A DNA stretch of 64,000 nucleotides from Laccaria trichodermophora. Lineage: Eukaryota > Basidiomycota > Agaricomycetes > Agaricales > Hydnangiaceae. The translations under genes and the position numbers were made by a program. The stretch lies in assembly GCA_018417955.1 (NCBI GenBank), contig JACTVC010000017.1:558001-622000 (forward strand), written 5' to 3'. Below the pieces are notes generated by a model. It saw only the letters and a program-made list of their open reading frames with translations. It was not told where the DNA came from and searched no databases. Positions 36,047 to 46,148 of this stretch are shown one piece after another. The stretch's first letter is position 1. Each line of letters begins with the position of its first letter.

Positions 36047-37098
36047 GGCTTTTTAAAAATCCTGGCAGAGGCGCATCGATAGCCTGGGCTGGGTTTTCTA
36101 GCAGCAATGTGCAATCACGAACCCGTTATCTAGCATGGATCAATGACTAGCTGTCGAGGCAATATATTTTTCTCGGATTGAGTTTCCGACTCTATTCAAG
36201 CCCTCCAACGAAATGGTAGATTTTAATTGTTGTATTTTGTTCGTTCACAAGCCCTACCTCATAAGCTCCTTCCTTGCCCGCCCCGAGATCAAATTTCCTT
36301 CAAGTTTGTGACCACTGAACTTCTTTGTAAAAAACGCGCGGACCCGGGAGCACAGGGTGAGCATCTAGGGGGTGAAAGTGGCGAGCGATCAATTGATAGT
36401 GGAAATATGTCGGGTCTATGGAACGCTTCGCCATGATGGCGCTTGAGCCTCGGGGCTGTTGTTGGACAAGGACAACATACAAAGCAAGTACAAAGGTAAC
36501 AGAGACCGATAAGTCGGCTTGAACATGGATCAAGTTTATTCTAAAGGAAAGAAACGCAACTGGACCTAAGCTTCAGGACGGGGTGTACTAGTAGCACCCA
36601 ACGTCAGTGGAGCAAGCCTCAGCGACAAGCAAGGATGCCAGCTCTCATAAAATGATCACAGATCAAACATAACTCGATTCCATTGTGTGAGCTACATACA
36701 GTACATTGCGGCGTAGAGGATGAGAAATCAAAATCGTTGGATACATAATCGATAGATAAAATGCGTGCAAGGGAGTGTGGGACGCGCTTCGGAAGCTAGC
36801 GTAAGAGATAGAAAAATGTGGTCAGAGGCCGAGAACGAATCATGTCAACACCGGCATCAAATAATTGTAAGATGGCGTGGGGGTAGTAGGAGAGAGTCGG
36901 GGAGGTTGGCACGGTGGTATAAAAAAAACCGGGAAACTGTGAGCGTGAAATGTGGGAGGGAGTTGGCGCAGTGATGCTGAAAGAAAAACGGAGAAACATC
37001 AGCTTCCGTACCAGAGGTCGTGAAGACAATGCGAGGCTACTCACGGAAGAAAAGAACAGATGAGAGCAAAAAAAAATTGACGCAACGCGAACGGCTGT
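36047..37098. other. Intergenic between the inverted pheromone copies
   Basis: No supported gene; short open frames only. Confidence 0.4.
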
Positions 37099-37278
37099 TC
37101 AAGCAATGACACAGAAATATGTGCCGGCGGCCCCTGAGCGGACTTCGTAGTCCGTCGGGGGTTGCTCACTCTCGCCCGGAGAAAATGAGCGTGATGATGA
37201 GGATGATGTTATTGGTGAAGCGTCGGAGGAGATCAATGTCTCGAGGTCGAAGAATTCGAGTGATGTGAAAGAATCCAT
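37099..37278 (-). CDS. CaaX pheromone precursor 2
   Basis: 59 residues, from MDSFTSLEFFDLETLISS to a C-terminal CVIA. The CaaX box (Cys, two aliphatic residues, Ala) is the signal for farnesylation, cleavage and carboxymethylation. The charged YEVR about ten residues before the Cys is a plausible N-terminal maturation site. The inner ATG is chosen over an upstream in-frame ATG (37392) because pheromone 1 and pheromone 3 start at the equivalent MD. A paired ACAATG/CATTGT lies about 260 bp upstream (37533-37554). It is an inverted duplicate of pheromone 1. Confidence 0.9.
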   Translation of the reverse strand: MDSFTSLEFFDLETLISSDASPITSSSSSRSFSPGESEQPPTDYEVRSGAAGTYFCVIA

Positions 37279-37532
37279 TTGTGTGTTGGATGGTGTGGGT
37301 TTGGTTCGATAAAATGTTATGTGCGGTGAAGGTGTTAAACGCTTGAGTGCGATGAGCGACGCGGAGGTTAAGCAATGGTAGTGGTTGAGCAACGAATAAA
37401 AGACAAGGCTCGGTGAAGGTCAAAGGCAAGAGGTATATGGGTTCTCTTTGAATCAGGGAATCCCCCCTAGCGACACTTTATACTGACCCATTGTGGCTTT
37501 CGGGCCATTGTGCTGCCCATGAGGCCACTTTA

Positions 37533-37554
37533 ACAATGGCCCCGTTGGCATTGT
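37533..37554. promoter_or_regulatory. Paired ACAATG ... CATTGT motif upstream of pheromone 2
   Basis: ACAATG at 37533-37538 and CATTGT at 37549-37554, with a further CATTGT at 37506-37511. ACAAT/ATTGT is the core bound by HMG-box factors, which control pheromone-response genes in basidiomycetes; that link is inferred. Confidence 0.55.
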
Positions 37555-38063
37555 TCGCGGCGGAAAGCCATATCCGTTTTTGGATTGAGATAATGCGGAG
37601 TTTGAATTCCATCAAAGTTTGGGCCATTGGCCACCTCATGCCCGAAAGTCCAAGCAACCTTGTTCCTAAAGAAAATGCATGGAGAGTGATGACCCATAAG
37701 TAGAACATCCTCATGGAGCATCATTTTTCCTGCGCAGCGGAGGGCGGGAGACAATAGCGCAAGACGCATTGTTTGTGCATCATTGTCTCAGACTCGAACG
37801 ACAAACAAAGATGGGTAGTTTGTTTTTTTTTTTCTATTCAAATGAGCGTGTTATATACTCGATAATACAAGTCTAATGTACAAGATAATCTAGAAGTGTG
37901 GGGTGAGTAGAGATAATAATAATGAACAAAACAGGGCGTAATCATCTGTAAGGAGTGTGTAAGTCAGCGTCAAGCTTCATATGAATCATTTGTATGCCGT
38001 AAAGGGGACATAAGTTGATATGCAAAGGAACAGAGATGAGAGATGCGGAAATGGGGAAAGAAT

Positions 38064-39650
38064 TTAGAAAGCGTCGGCATTGGGAGGGTTAATACCGTGA
38101 TACGAGGCATCATGTGAGGGGTATGTGAATGGTCGAGAACTCGGCGTCGACGACGCTTGGGAGAGCATTAACGGCCGGAGACGGGAAGGAGGAGTAATAG
38201 GTGAGATCGAAGACAGCGGGGTTTGAGGTTCCACATCTTCCGGTACGTCGGGGTTAGCGGTCCACGGAGTCGAAGGAGCCAAAGTAGAGGGTGTATTGAG
38301 CGAGAGATCGGCGACGGACCCAATTGCTTTCGGCTCCGCAGCGTAAGGCGCGTATCGCGTGATATCAGAGCGAGAGTCGTAGCTATAATCCTCCTTGTCG
38401 AAACTGTGGGCAGATTTGTGCGGGGAAGGTGGGGTATAGGTAGATGCGGATGTCGTGGATTTGAGAACGGGTGCAGAGATGGGTGCCCCACGAATGCCTT
38501 TAGAACTGAGAGTATGAAAGGAGTCAGTAAAGCTGACACGCGGAGGATGAGTAATGGAATACATACAGAGAGGGCAAGGTCATAAAGCTGTTCTTTGTTC
38601 CAGTCTTGTCCGCCGATTGGCGAAGAACGGTGGTACGGAACCAGTCGATACACTTCTTGTATTCGTTCATTGCTTCTCTTCCGAAAGCGAAGAAGGCGAC
38701 GAACAGGATGGTGGACAAAGGCACCATCCACCACAGGACGTAAAATGCCCTTAGGACCAAGGGGGGCGTGAACAGGGCGGGGTAAAGGTCAATGCGGGAG
38801 AAATTGGAGTGTACGTCAGCCCAGTTTGTCCAGGGGCGGATAGGAATAGACACAACGGTGAACCAGAGGGCGTATGACGTGACCGTGATAGACCAGACCA
38901 TCTGAAGAACGGACATGAGCATCAGGCGGAGGTAACGAGAGGTTGTGAGGGCGGAGTGTGCGGCAAGGTGGGTTGCGAATGAAATGCGGCGTTGGATGAA
39001 GTGCCTCAGGGCAAGGCCGGCAAAGACGATTGCGCCAATTGAAAGGATCAAAGGAGGGAGCCACACAATGAAGATGGCGGCGATCGAAAAGTATGTGGTT
39101 GGGCGGCAGCCATAACCTTCAATGATGTCGAAACGGTGGCCTTGAACAACATAATCTATTGAGGAAGACTTGAGTGACCTGTAAGATGCAAAAATAAAGA
39201 ACGACTTACGAAGAACCATAAAGAGAATAGGAAGGCCAAAGCACATAACCGCTTCGAAAATCTGTCGCCTGCGTTTATCCGAGAGACTAGTCCGAGCGTG
39301 ACGAACAGACGACACGGATTCTAGATGAATACAAACACAAAGGCAAGCTGCGGGGAGGGCGAAGTTCGCTCCAATAATGAGCTTCGTCGCTTCAAAGGAA
39401 AAGTTAGCCACCACAAACGAAGGTAGCACGACGACAAAGACATACTGATATCACACCAAACGGGCACTACAATGTCGACGTTGTCGCCCCAAATGATGGC
39501 GTCGACAGCGTAAATAATGTTGGATATGAACAACCAAAGTATGATAGCGAGCGTTGCGACATTGCCTGCACGCCAATGCCATGGAAGGGGAACAAGGAGC
39601 GAGAACGCTGCGATGAACGCGATGGGGGCGAATTCTGGGTGAAGGGCCAT
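38064..39650 (-). CDS. STE3-type pheromone receptor (receptor 4)
   Basis: Four exons, 39650-39446, 39389-39210, 39155-38567 and 38505-38064, sum to 1416 nt (471 residues). It starts MALHPEFAPIAFIAAFSLLVPLPWHWRAGNV, followed by VPVWCDI, the QGHRFDIIEGYGCRP block, PWTNWADVH and a TM7 stretch FVAFFAFGREAMNEYKKC. The tail is Ser/Thr/Pro rich. It forms a subgroup with receptor 5 (PLPWHWRA, VDI-VPVWCDI, FGREAM/FGQDAV). It lies tail to head with receptor 5, and pheromone 2 lies about 0.8 kb beyond its 3' end in the same direction. ACAATGG (39781) and CATTGT (39853) precede it. Confidence 0.92.
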
Positions 39651-39780
39651 GGTGACAAGGAGATGTTGGGGGACGAGGTAGAGAGGGCGTGAACATTATC
39701 TTGCGTGAGTATTTGAACCATATGGGTGGCTCGTGTAAGCGGAGGACAAAGGCCATGAATAAGATCAATGAGGCCAGAGG

Positions 39781-39858
39781 ACAATGGGCGGGGAAATAGC
39801 GACCTACCGTTTTGGGCATCAACTTCGCGACATGTACAAGTCACGCTGTGACCATTGT
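39781..39858. promoter_or_regulatory. ACAATGG and CATTGT motifs upstream of receptor 4
   Basis: ACAATGG at 39781-39787 and CATTGT at 39853-39858, about 130-210 bp before the receptor 4 start, in opposite orientation to each other as in the other pairs. Confidence 0.5.
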
Positions 39859-40336
39859 TGTATGACATCACAGGCCACTGTCAGTGTCACGGGCCAGATA
39901 TCATATTTTGATCACAAGTTGTCACACAAGATGGCGAGTACGCGCGTTCCCGCACTTGAAAATCTGATAGAAGGTCAAGGGAAGTCAAAGCTGGTCAAAG
40001 TCCATTGTTTTTATTGACCTTTGATGAAGACTTGTGGAGTCATCTGTGCCCATGTCACTAACGGACAAAGATGGACGAAAAAAACATGCTAGGTTTATGT
40101 CAATTTATGTACTACTAGGTATATATGTAGTTAAAATTCAGTCACGGTTAACAGAGAGAGTTCTTGATCGTAAAATTTATAGAACATAGGTTCTGGACGC
40201 GGGAAGCTACTTTCTTATACTTCAGAACGATGATGACATAAATGTATATTGATAATATTTCACTAGAATACAATGTGTCGTGAACGAATGGATAATGCGT
40301 TAAAGGAATGGATAGTATGCTACACAGCGAAGTCCT

Positions 40337-41735
40337 TCAAACATGTTCTTCAGCGCTTGACGCCATGTTTGTAGAGTCGTGAGCGAAAGACGTGATAGTC
40401 AATTCATTCGATGCGAATGAGGATACGGATACTGGCGTCAGGACAAAGGAAGAATCCTTATCCATGGAACCTCTTCGAGTAGAAGTATGCGAGAAGGTGC
40501 TATCTCCACAAGATGATTCCAGGTGAGAAAACTTCGGGAGGGCACCACGTGTGATAGGAGTGCTATGACGGGAATGAGTTCCAAGCTTGTGATAACAAGG
40601 CTGTAATGAACAGACCGTAAAGCAGGACGAAGAGCAGATGACACCTTTTCATCTCCGAGATGTCTGAAAGTCTTGGAGCGGACCCAAGCGAAGCAGGCGC
40701 CATACTCCTTCACAGCATCTTGGCCGAAAGCAAAGAATATGAAGAATAAGCCGGATGAGATAGGAATGGTCCACCATGCAAAGTACGTCCAGCGAAGCAC
40801 CTCGGGTGGGAAAAGGAGTGTTGGGAAAAGACCGACGCGGGAGAAATTGTAGTGCACGTCGGCCCAGCCTGTCCAAGGACGCAGACCCTTCCGACACGTA
40901 AACCACATATTGAAACCTATGACCACGGCACCCCAGAACATCTGCACGATGGCCATGGCCATCAGACGGAAATAGCGAGAAGCCGTCAACGCGGAATTGG
41001 ACCCTTGAAGATGACGGGCGAAAGTCAAACGACGTTGAAAAAAGTGATAGAGCGCAAGGCCTCAAAAAGAGTATCAGGTCAATACAGCGAGTGGCAGCGT
41101 AAGTGTAAATGCGCTTACCAGCAAAAACAAAGATAAGAGCTATGACTATGAGCGGTGGTACCCAAACAAGGAAGATGGATTGAAGGGAGTTGTAAATGGC
41201 AGGGCGACAGCCAAGGTCTTCGACAATATCAAAACGATGGCCTTGAACAATGTAATCTGTCCAAAGGCTTAGATGAGTACCAAACATCAAAATAACAACG
41301 CACGTAGTGCCATATAGATCACTGGGATACCCCAACACATTAAGGCATCTAAGAGCATACGCCGGTGTTTTTGTTGCAGACTCGTGTTCACCTGACGTAT
41401 TGATGCGATGCGCTCGAGATGCATGCAGAGGCATAGACACGAGGTTGGAAGTGCCATCGTCGCCCCAATCTGAAGCTTAGTGACTACAAAGGAAGTTGAA
41501 GTCAAACGCGGCAGTAGTGTGTAAAGAAAGACGAACCAATGTCACACCAAACTGGAATTACTATGTCAACATTGCCCGCCCAGACGATAGCGTTGACGCC
41601 ATAAATAAGGTTGGAAATGAAGAGCCAGGCTATAATCGAAAGAGTGGGAACGTTGCGTGCGCGCCAGTGCCACGGGAGAGGGATGAGAACGAGGAAAGCG
41701 GCGACAAATGCGCCAATAGGGAGCTCAAGATGCAT
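40337..41735 (-). CDS. STE3-type pheromone receptor (receptor 5)
   Basis: Five exons, 41735-41537, 41483-41304, 41256-41119, 41060-40645 and 40600-40337, sum to 1197 nt (398 residues). Start MHLELPIGAFVAAFLVLIPL; then IPVWCDIG, QGHRFDIVEDLGCRP, PWTGWADVHYNF, and the TM7 stretch FIFFAFGQDAVKEYG. The last intron (GTGTCA to TTACAG, 50 nt) restores a Ser/Thr-rich tail ending SSAEEHV; without it the frame runs to a different stop at 40438. It is transcribed divergently from pheromone 3 across a 609-bp shared upstream region rich in CATTGT/ACAATG. Confidence 0.9.
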
Positions 41736-41802
41736 GTTGCAAAGTCTAGAGATGAAATGGAGAACCAGGACTAGAGCCTTCCCATCCGCCTTTATATGTC
41801 GC

Positions 41803-42214
41803 CATTGTCGAACGCATTTTCGCTCACACCCAATATGGGAGACAAAGAGGAAGGCGTGTCACAAGTGTCACGACGAGGTGACACATTGTCCTCATGGCCT
41901 TTTCTGGCTTGCGCCCTTCCAAAAAGATCTCAATCATTGAATCAATCCCAGATCAATCCTCCTGAGTCCTGGCACAAGCATTCTCAAGAATGCCACTCAA
42001 GGCACTTTGACACCCAACCAGAAGTCTTCATGTGGCCTCAATGTGCCAATGTGGCCTTCGACGCAGAGGTGTGGCCGCCAAGTGGCCTGGCCATATTGAT
42101 GCAACTAGACAATGGGAATATCATGAGAATATTTGGACGGTTCTAACATGAGGCCTGGCCTTCCGCTTTTGTACCGCGTTGTTGAATGGCTACCCATTGT
42201 CCTGCAGACAATGG
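41803..42214. promoter_or_regulatory. Shared divergent promoter with CATTGT/ACAATGG motifs
   Basis: CATTGT at 41803 and 41884, ACAATGG at 42109, and a perfect inverted repeat CCATTGT-N7-ACAATGG at 42194-42214. It lies between receptor 5 (minus) and pheromone 3 (plus), so it could coordinate the cognate pair. Confidence 0.6.
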
Positions 42215-42344
42215 CGGTTCATCCCTTTAAAAACTCCCTCAACATAATCCCCAACCATTCAATCTACCCGCGTATTCTTCGTCCATAACAACTCCAACCG
42301 ACTACTTAGCCTTCGCACACATACAACTCTGAACGCTTCTTTCA

Positions 42345-42515
42345 ATGGACATGGACACTTTCTCGTCAATCGAAGGCCTTTTCGCCACCCTTGAAACCAA
42401 CGCCTCGCCTTTTCACCCGGAGTCCCGCTCAGACTATCCCCCCTTATCCGATGTACCTCTAAACGAGGAGCAATATGGCGCGGGTACTTCTCACGCGTTC
42501 TGTGTTATTGCATAG
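42345..42515 (+). CDS. CaaX pheromone precursor 3
   Basis: 56 residues, starting MDMDTFSSIEGLFATLE and ending in CVIA directly before TAG. It was found by reading the sequence, being shorter than typical ORF cut-offs. NEEQYGAG before the Cys gives a charged pair (EE) about 11 residues upstream of the Cys, a plausible maturation site. It is divergent from receptor 5. Downstream, TCCGTGAGT just after the stop looks like the donor of a 3'-UTR intron; similar TCCGT(A/G)AG words follow pheromones 1 and 2. Confidence 0.93.
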   Translation: MDMDTFSSIEGLFATLETNASPFHPESRSDYPPLSDVPLNEEQYGAGTSHAFCVIA

Positions 42516-43210
42516 CCTGACGTCCGTGAGTCATGTTTGTGCCGACTTGTTCAAAACAATGTTCCTAATTTTGTAGTCAGGTTTTCCCCTCCTACATTCC
42601 TTTCTATTTCGTTCCCATCGCCGACACCGGTACTTTTTCCGTGCCTTTGATGTTGAGTTCGTCAGCTAATGTCATATCTTGTAGTGTTTTCCTAGAATCA
42701 TTTCCATTTCCTACTAGGCATCGAGATCTCAGTAGTTATATTAGCCAACTTAGCGTCGCTCTCTACTCGGTTTATTCGTTTCACTTTCAACTATCTATCA
42801 CACTGTAGTATATACATATTTATGCCTCTCTTCCTCTCCATCCTGGAACGATTTGAAGTCGATAGTTGGGAGGCGTACTTCTCTCAGCCGCTCCCTTTGG
42901 TTTCGCTGCTATAACGCTCTACTATAACGCTCATGATCAATGTCTTCCCTGAATAACGAAATTGGCGGCGTGTTGGCGAGTCGCGTTACTCATAATTTTA
43001 TTGATTGGACCTAAGCAGCTCACTAGCAATGTGATTTTTCTTCAGGCTTCCTGTCTTCCTCTGTAACTATTGGTATTGACCAACGCCCTTGGTACCGGAT
43101 TTGAACCTTTAAACGGTCGACATTCAACAGTGATCGAGCATTATAAGTTATGTATGTAGAACAGTAAAGTAGAATTGTACACATTGGTATGGTCATAAAT
43201 ACATCATCAT

Positions 43211-43986
43211 CTATCGATACAACGCTAAGGTCATTAAACAAAGCACGGCGCCTAGAATACCTAGAAAAGGGATGTGATTGTGCAACTTGATATTGATCGC
43301 AATATTTTCAAGAGAATGGACCGGGATGGGTTGGCTAATGAGTCGGATTGGCGAGGCACGACACGCATGATCATCGATTGCACCTCTTAGCTCTCGCGAA
43401 GCGTGTTGCCCACCGCTCTCAGTAAAGTTTAAAGAATTACAGGCGTTGGTGTACGCTGTAGAACACGTTGAGAAAGCGGCATAAACTGGACACATCGTAC
43501 ACACCAGTAATGTCGGATGAGACACCCTTGAGATAAGATGGAATCAAACGAAGGACATCGCCGGCACCATCCATTATGCATTGGAGACATTGCTTCATTG
43601 ACGCCGGTGGGGCGTTGGGACACATACATGGAATCGAATCGTCGCAATACTGGCGAAGGACACAATATGAGTCCCTGAAATGACATAACTAACGCAGTAC
43701 TTACTATTTGCATTTGGTGAAGAGGCTGGCACAGAGAGTAGCACTTGGGCGCTAAAGTTGAGTGAAAATGTTAATACGGCAGCACAAAACCCGACTTACC
43801 GCTTCTTGATACGATGGAATCGACACATTGGTTCGGCAAAGTTCGGGTATGATATCCAGGCTGCGAGGAGGAATATGAAGCGCTAAGATAGGTCAGCGTA
43901 ATTGGACTCATAAAGAAAAGTTACATACCTGAGCTTAAACGGGTCAAAGTAGCAAGTAACAGCAACGCGATTTCAAGCATCATCAT
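43211..43986 (-). CDS. Small cysteine-rich secreted protein, possible GPI anchor
   Basis: Four exons, 43986-43929, 43882-43800, 43649-43505 and 43455-43211, sum to 531 nt (176 residues). The N-terminus MMMLEIALLLLATLTRLSS is a signal peptide. The middle carries closely spaced cysteines (ELCRT, YCDDSIPCMCPNAP, QCLQCIMDGAG, TNACNS). The C-terminus ends with a hydrophobic segment (FLGILGAVLCLMTLALYR), compatible with a GPI signal. No family is recognised. It sits inside the pheromone/receptor cluster, and its upstream region holds a perfect GCATTGT-N7-ACAATGC inverted repeat like those of the mating genes. Intron 2 is 150 nt and contains a second acceptor-like site, so that join is the least certain. 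Confidence 0.72.
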
Positions 43987-44156
43987 GGTGGATCAATTGC
44001 CTGGGGATGGAAGGCTTTCCGAAATACTTATGGACGATCTGGCAAGGGGGATTCAAAAAGCTGGCAAGAGCGGCAAGTTATGGGGGCTTCACAACGAAGT
44101 CCGGTCTCCATATTTGAGGGCCAAAGCTTCACCAGGGATGGCAAGTTAAAGCCACC

Positions 44157-44177
44157 GCATTGTTCGAAGGACAATGC
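44157..44177. promoter_or_regulatory. Perfect inverted repeat GCATTGT-N7-ACAATGC
   Basis: Lies about 170 bp upstream of the secreted-protein start. Arm sequence and 7-nt spacing equal those of the pair before pheromone 3. Confidence 0.55.
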
Positions 44178-44412
44178 TGGTGATTACGTACAACAATAGT
44201 CAAGATTGCCAAACAGTGTCAAATATCTATCGTGGTTCTGATTCCATCAGCGTGAGTCGCTTGACCGAAAAGAACAATGCTTGCATGAGAACGTTTCTCA
44301 CTACTACTAATATAAATACCATTTTAGAGGAATATTGTTGTAAGTTTTAAGAGAGTTTTGAGGACTTGTAAAACGTTTAAGTTCCTAATTTAAAATCACG
44401 AGTCGGCGGCGC

Positions 44413-44988
44413 TAGGGCTGCGCACCGTCCGTTTGACGGGGACGGCCGTCGATCGACGGACGTAAAATTGCAACTCGAAAGTCAAAACGGGAACGGGCGG
44501 GCAAAAAACGGCCGTAAACGGGTTGGACGGACGTTTGCCCACTCTTTCAAAGTACATATTTTTTTTCACAGTTTTTCTTTTGTTTTTGGGTACCTGGTAG
44601 ATCTAAGAAGAGATAGTGAGCACGAATAGTAAAAATTTGCACGTTCAAACAGCAAATCGTGAGCTCGGGGTGTGAACACACCTTCCGCGGGGTTTCAATT
44701 GCAATGAGTCACCATTCTTGGTTGTTTTTGAGCTGCAATTGAACCCGTTTAGCGTTGATAGAGATATGCAAAAAATTGACGATGCAGCACTTCAGATATT
44801 GTCAATAAATACAGCTAATTGTGGGGTAAAATTACAGTATGTGTCGATGACCCGTCTGACGGCCGTTACAACTTACGGCCGTCATGAGACGGATAAAAAC
44901 GGGTGTTCAGCAAGCCCAAACGGAACGGGTAATTGTCCGTCAGACCCGTCCGTCGACCCGTCATAGACGGGCACGGTGCGCAGCCCTA
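44413..44988. mobile_element. hAT-like MITE
   Basis: Ends are inverted repeats, TAGGGCTGCGCACCGT at 44413 and its complement ending at 44988. The 8-bp word AATCACGA occurs at 44394-44401 and 44988-44995, consistent with a hAT-type TSD, but about 11 extra bases lie between the left copy and the TIR, so the left junction is imperfect. The interior is rich in GACGG/CCGTC words near both ends, and no transposase is present. Confidence 0.65.
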
Positions 44989-45553
44989 ATCACGACGTCA
45001 ACAGAAGTATAACTTCTAGTCGAGGGGTAGTAATAAAACAATTAAAAAAATTGTGGTAGCTACTGTGAATAACGCGCAGCCATGCTTGCCAATTTCAGTG
45101 GGATGAGGCGCCTTTCCAAGCATTTCAGTGCTCAAGCGCTCAAGTTTTAGACTTTTAGTCGCGACGCCGTGGGCGTTACTTTCGAGAGGGGGACTGAGCT
45201 GCTTGAACGACATCTTTTATATAATGATGAAATAATACACTGGAGAATAATCTTTATATCCTAGCAATACAACGGCATGCGGCGGGACGGATACTGCTGC
45301 GCACTGAGCGACAGCCAAATACTATCAATGAAAGGCGAAAGACGAAGAAACCAAAAACCGTAAGGAGCGTGGATAGCTACAAGCCAGTAATAAGTAGAAG
45401 CTCTCTGCGTACAATGAGGTAAGAAACGTACCGTGGTAGGACGCTGTAAGATGAACAAAATGTTTGATATGAGGCAAGGGAAACGGAAACAGAGATCATC
45501 TAGTGGGGTAAGAAAAAAATTTAGCTGATGAACGATTCGAGTTGAAAAAATGC

Positions 45554-45691
45554 TTACGATATGGTACACCATATCGCCGGTCGGTATTGCGAATCCTCAT
45601 CAAGAGGGATATCTGGTAGGGAGCCCATGCTGGTTGGAGCTTGCTCAAAGAGCAACTCGGACTCGACAGCTATTGTTGTAAATTCGTCCAT
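45554..45691 (-). CDS. CaaX pheromone precursor 4 (CTIS end)
   Basis: 45 residues from MDEFTTIAVESELLFEQ to WCTIS and TAA. CTIS fits CaaX with Ser last, a farnesyl-type box. An upstream in-frame ATG at 45769 would give 71 residues; the MD start is preferred by analogy with the other precursors. LDEDSQYRP before the Cys supplies acidic residues typical of the maturation region. It is divergent from receptor 6. The stop overlaps a GTAAGC word; splicing there would remove the stop, so I assume it is not used, or is used only in a minor transcript. Confidence 0.87.
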   Translation of the reverse strand: MDEFTTIAVESELLFEQAPTSMGSLPDIPLDEDSQYRPAIWCTIS

Positions 45692-45873
45692 TGGTAGTGA
45701 GGTGTCTGGAGAAGGTGTGGTAGTGGTAGCGTTGACTTGTTGGGGCGCACGAAGTGGTGTCAAGAGCAAAGGATGTGCTGAAGTACTGGCAGCGGTTCAA
45801 GTTGGGCTGTATGCGCGAACAGAGGATGTGAAAAATGCGAAAAAGGCTGAACCTCTTATATGGTGTTCCCAGG

Positions 45874-46006
45874 ACAATGTCGCCATTGTTTGCGGCAGGG
45901 AAAATGTGTCCGCATTGTCTATCTGGGCCATGCAACAGTGGCCTGTGGCCTCGAGTTTCTGACCATTATACTAAGAAAGGAAAGGGGACAATGGTGGTCA
46001 CATTGT
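45874..46006. promoter_or_regulatory. Divergent promoter with two ACAATG/CATTGT pairs
   Basis: ACAATG-N4-CATTGT at 45874-45889, CATTGT at 45913, and ACAATG-N7-CATTGT at 45988-46006, between pheromone 4 and receptor 6. Confidence 0.6.
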
Positions 46007-46148
46007 CGGATATCAATGTCACAATCAGTGTCACACGCTCCCTTTCTCGCTCATTGTGTTCCAAGGAACCTCCGCAATAAAGAGATGGCCCTCTCACTTT
46101 TCAAGCGTCTCTCAATTCTTTTTCGTTTGTCGCCGAACTTTTGTAACG

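Noticed and set aside
40649..41440. 263-codon minus-strand frame starting MSMPLHASRAHR
   Set aside because: It mixes one true exon of receptor 5 with intron and out-of-frame sequence; the spliced model is preferred.
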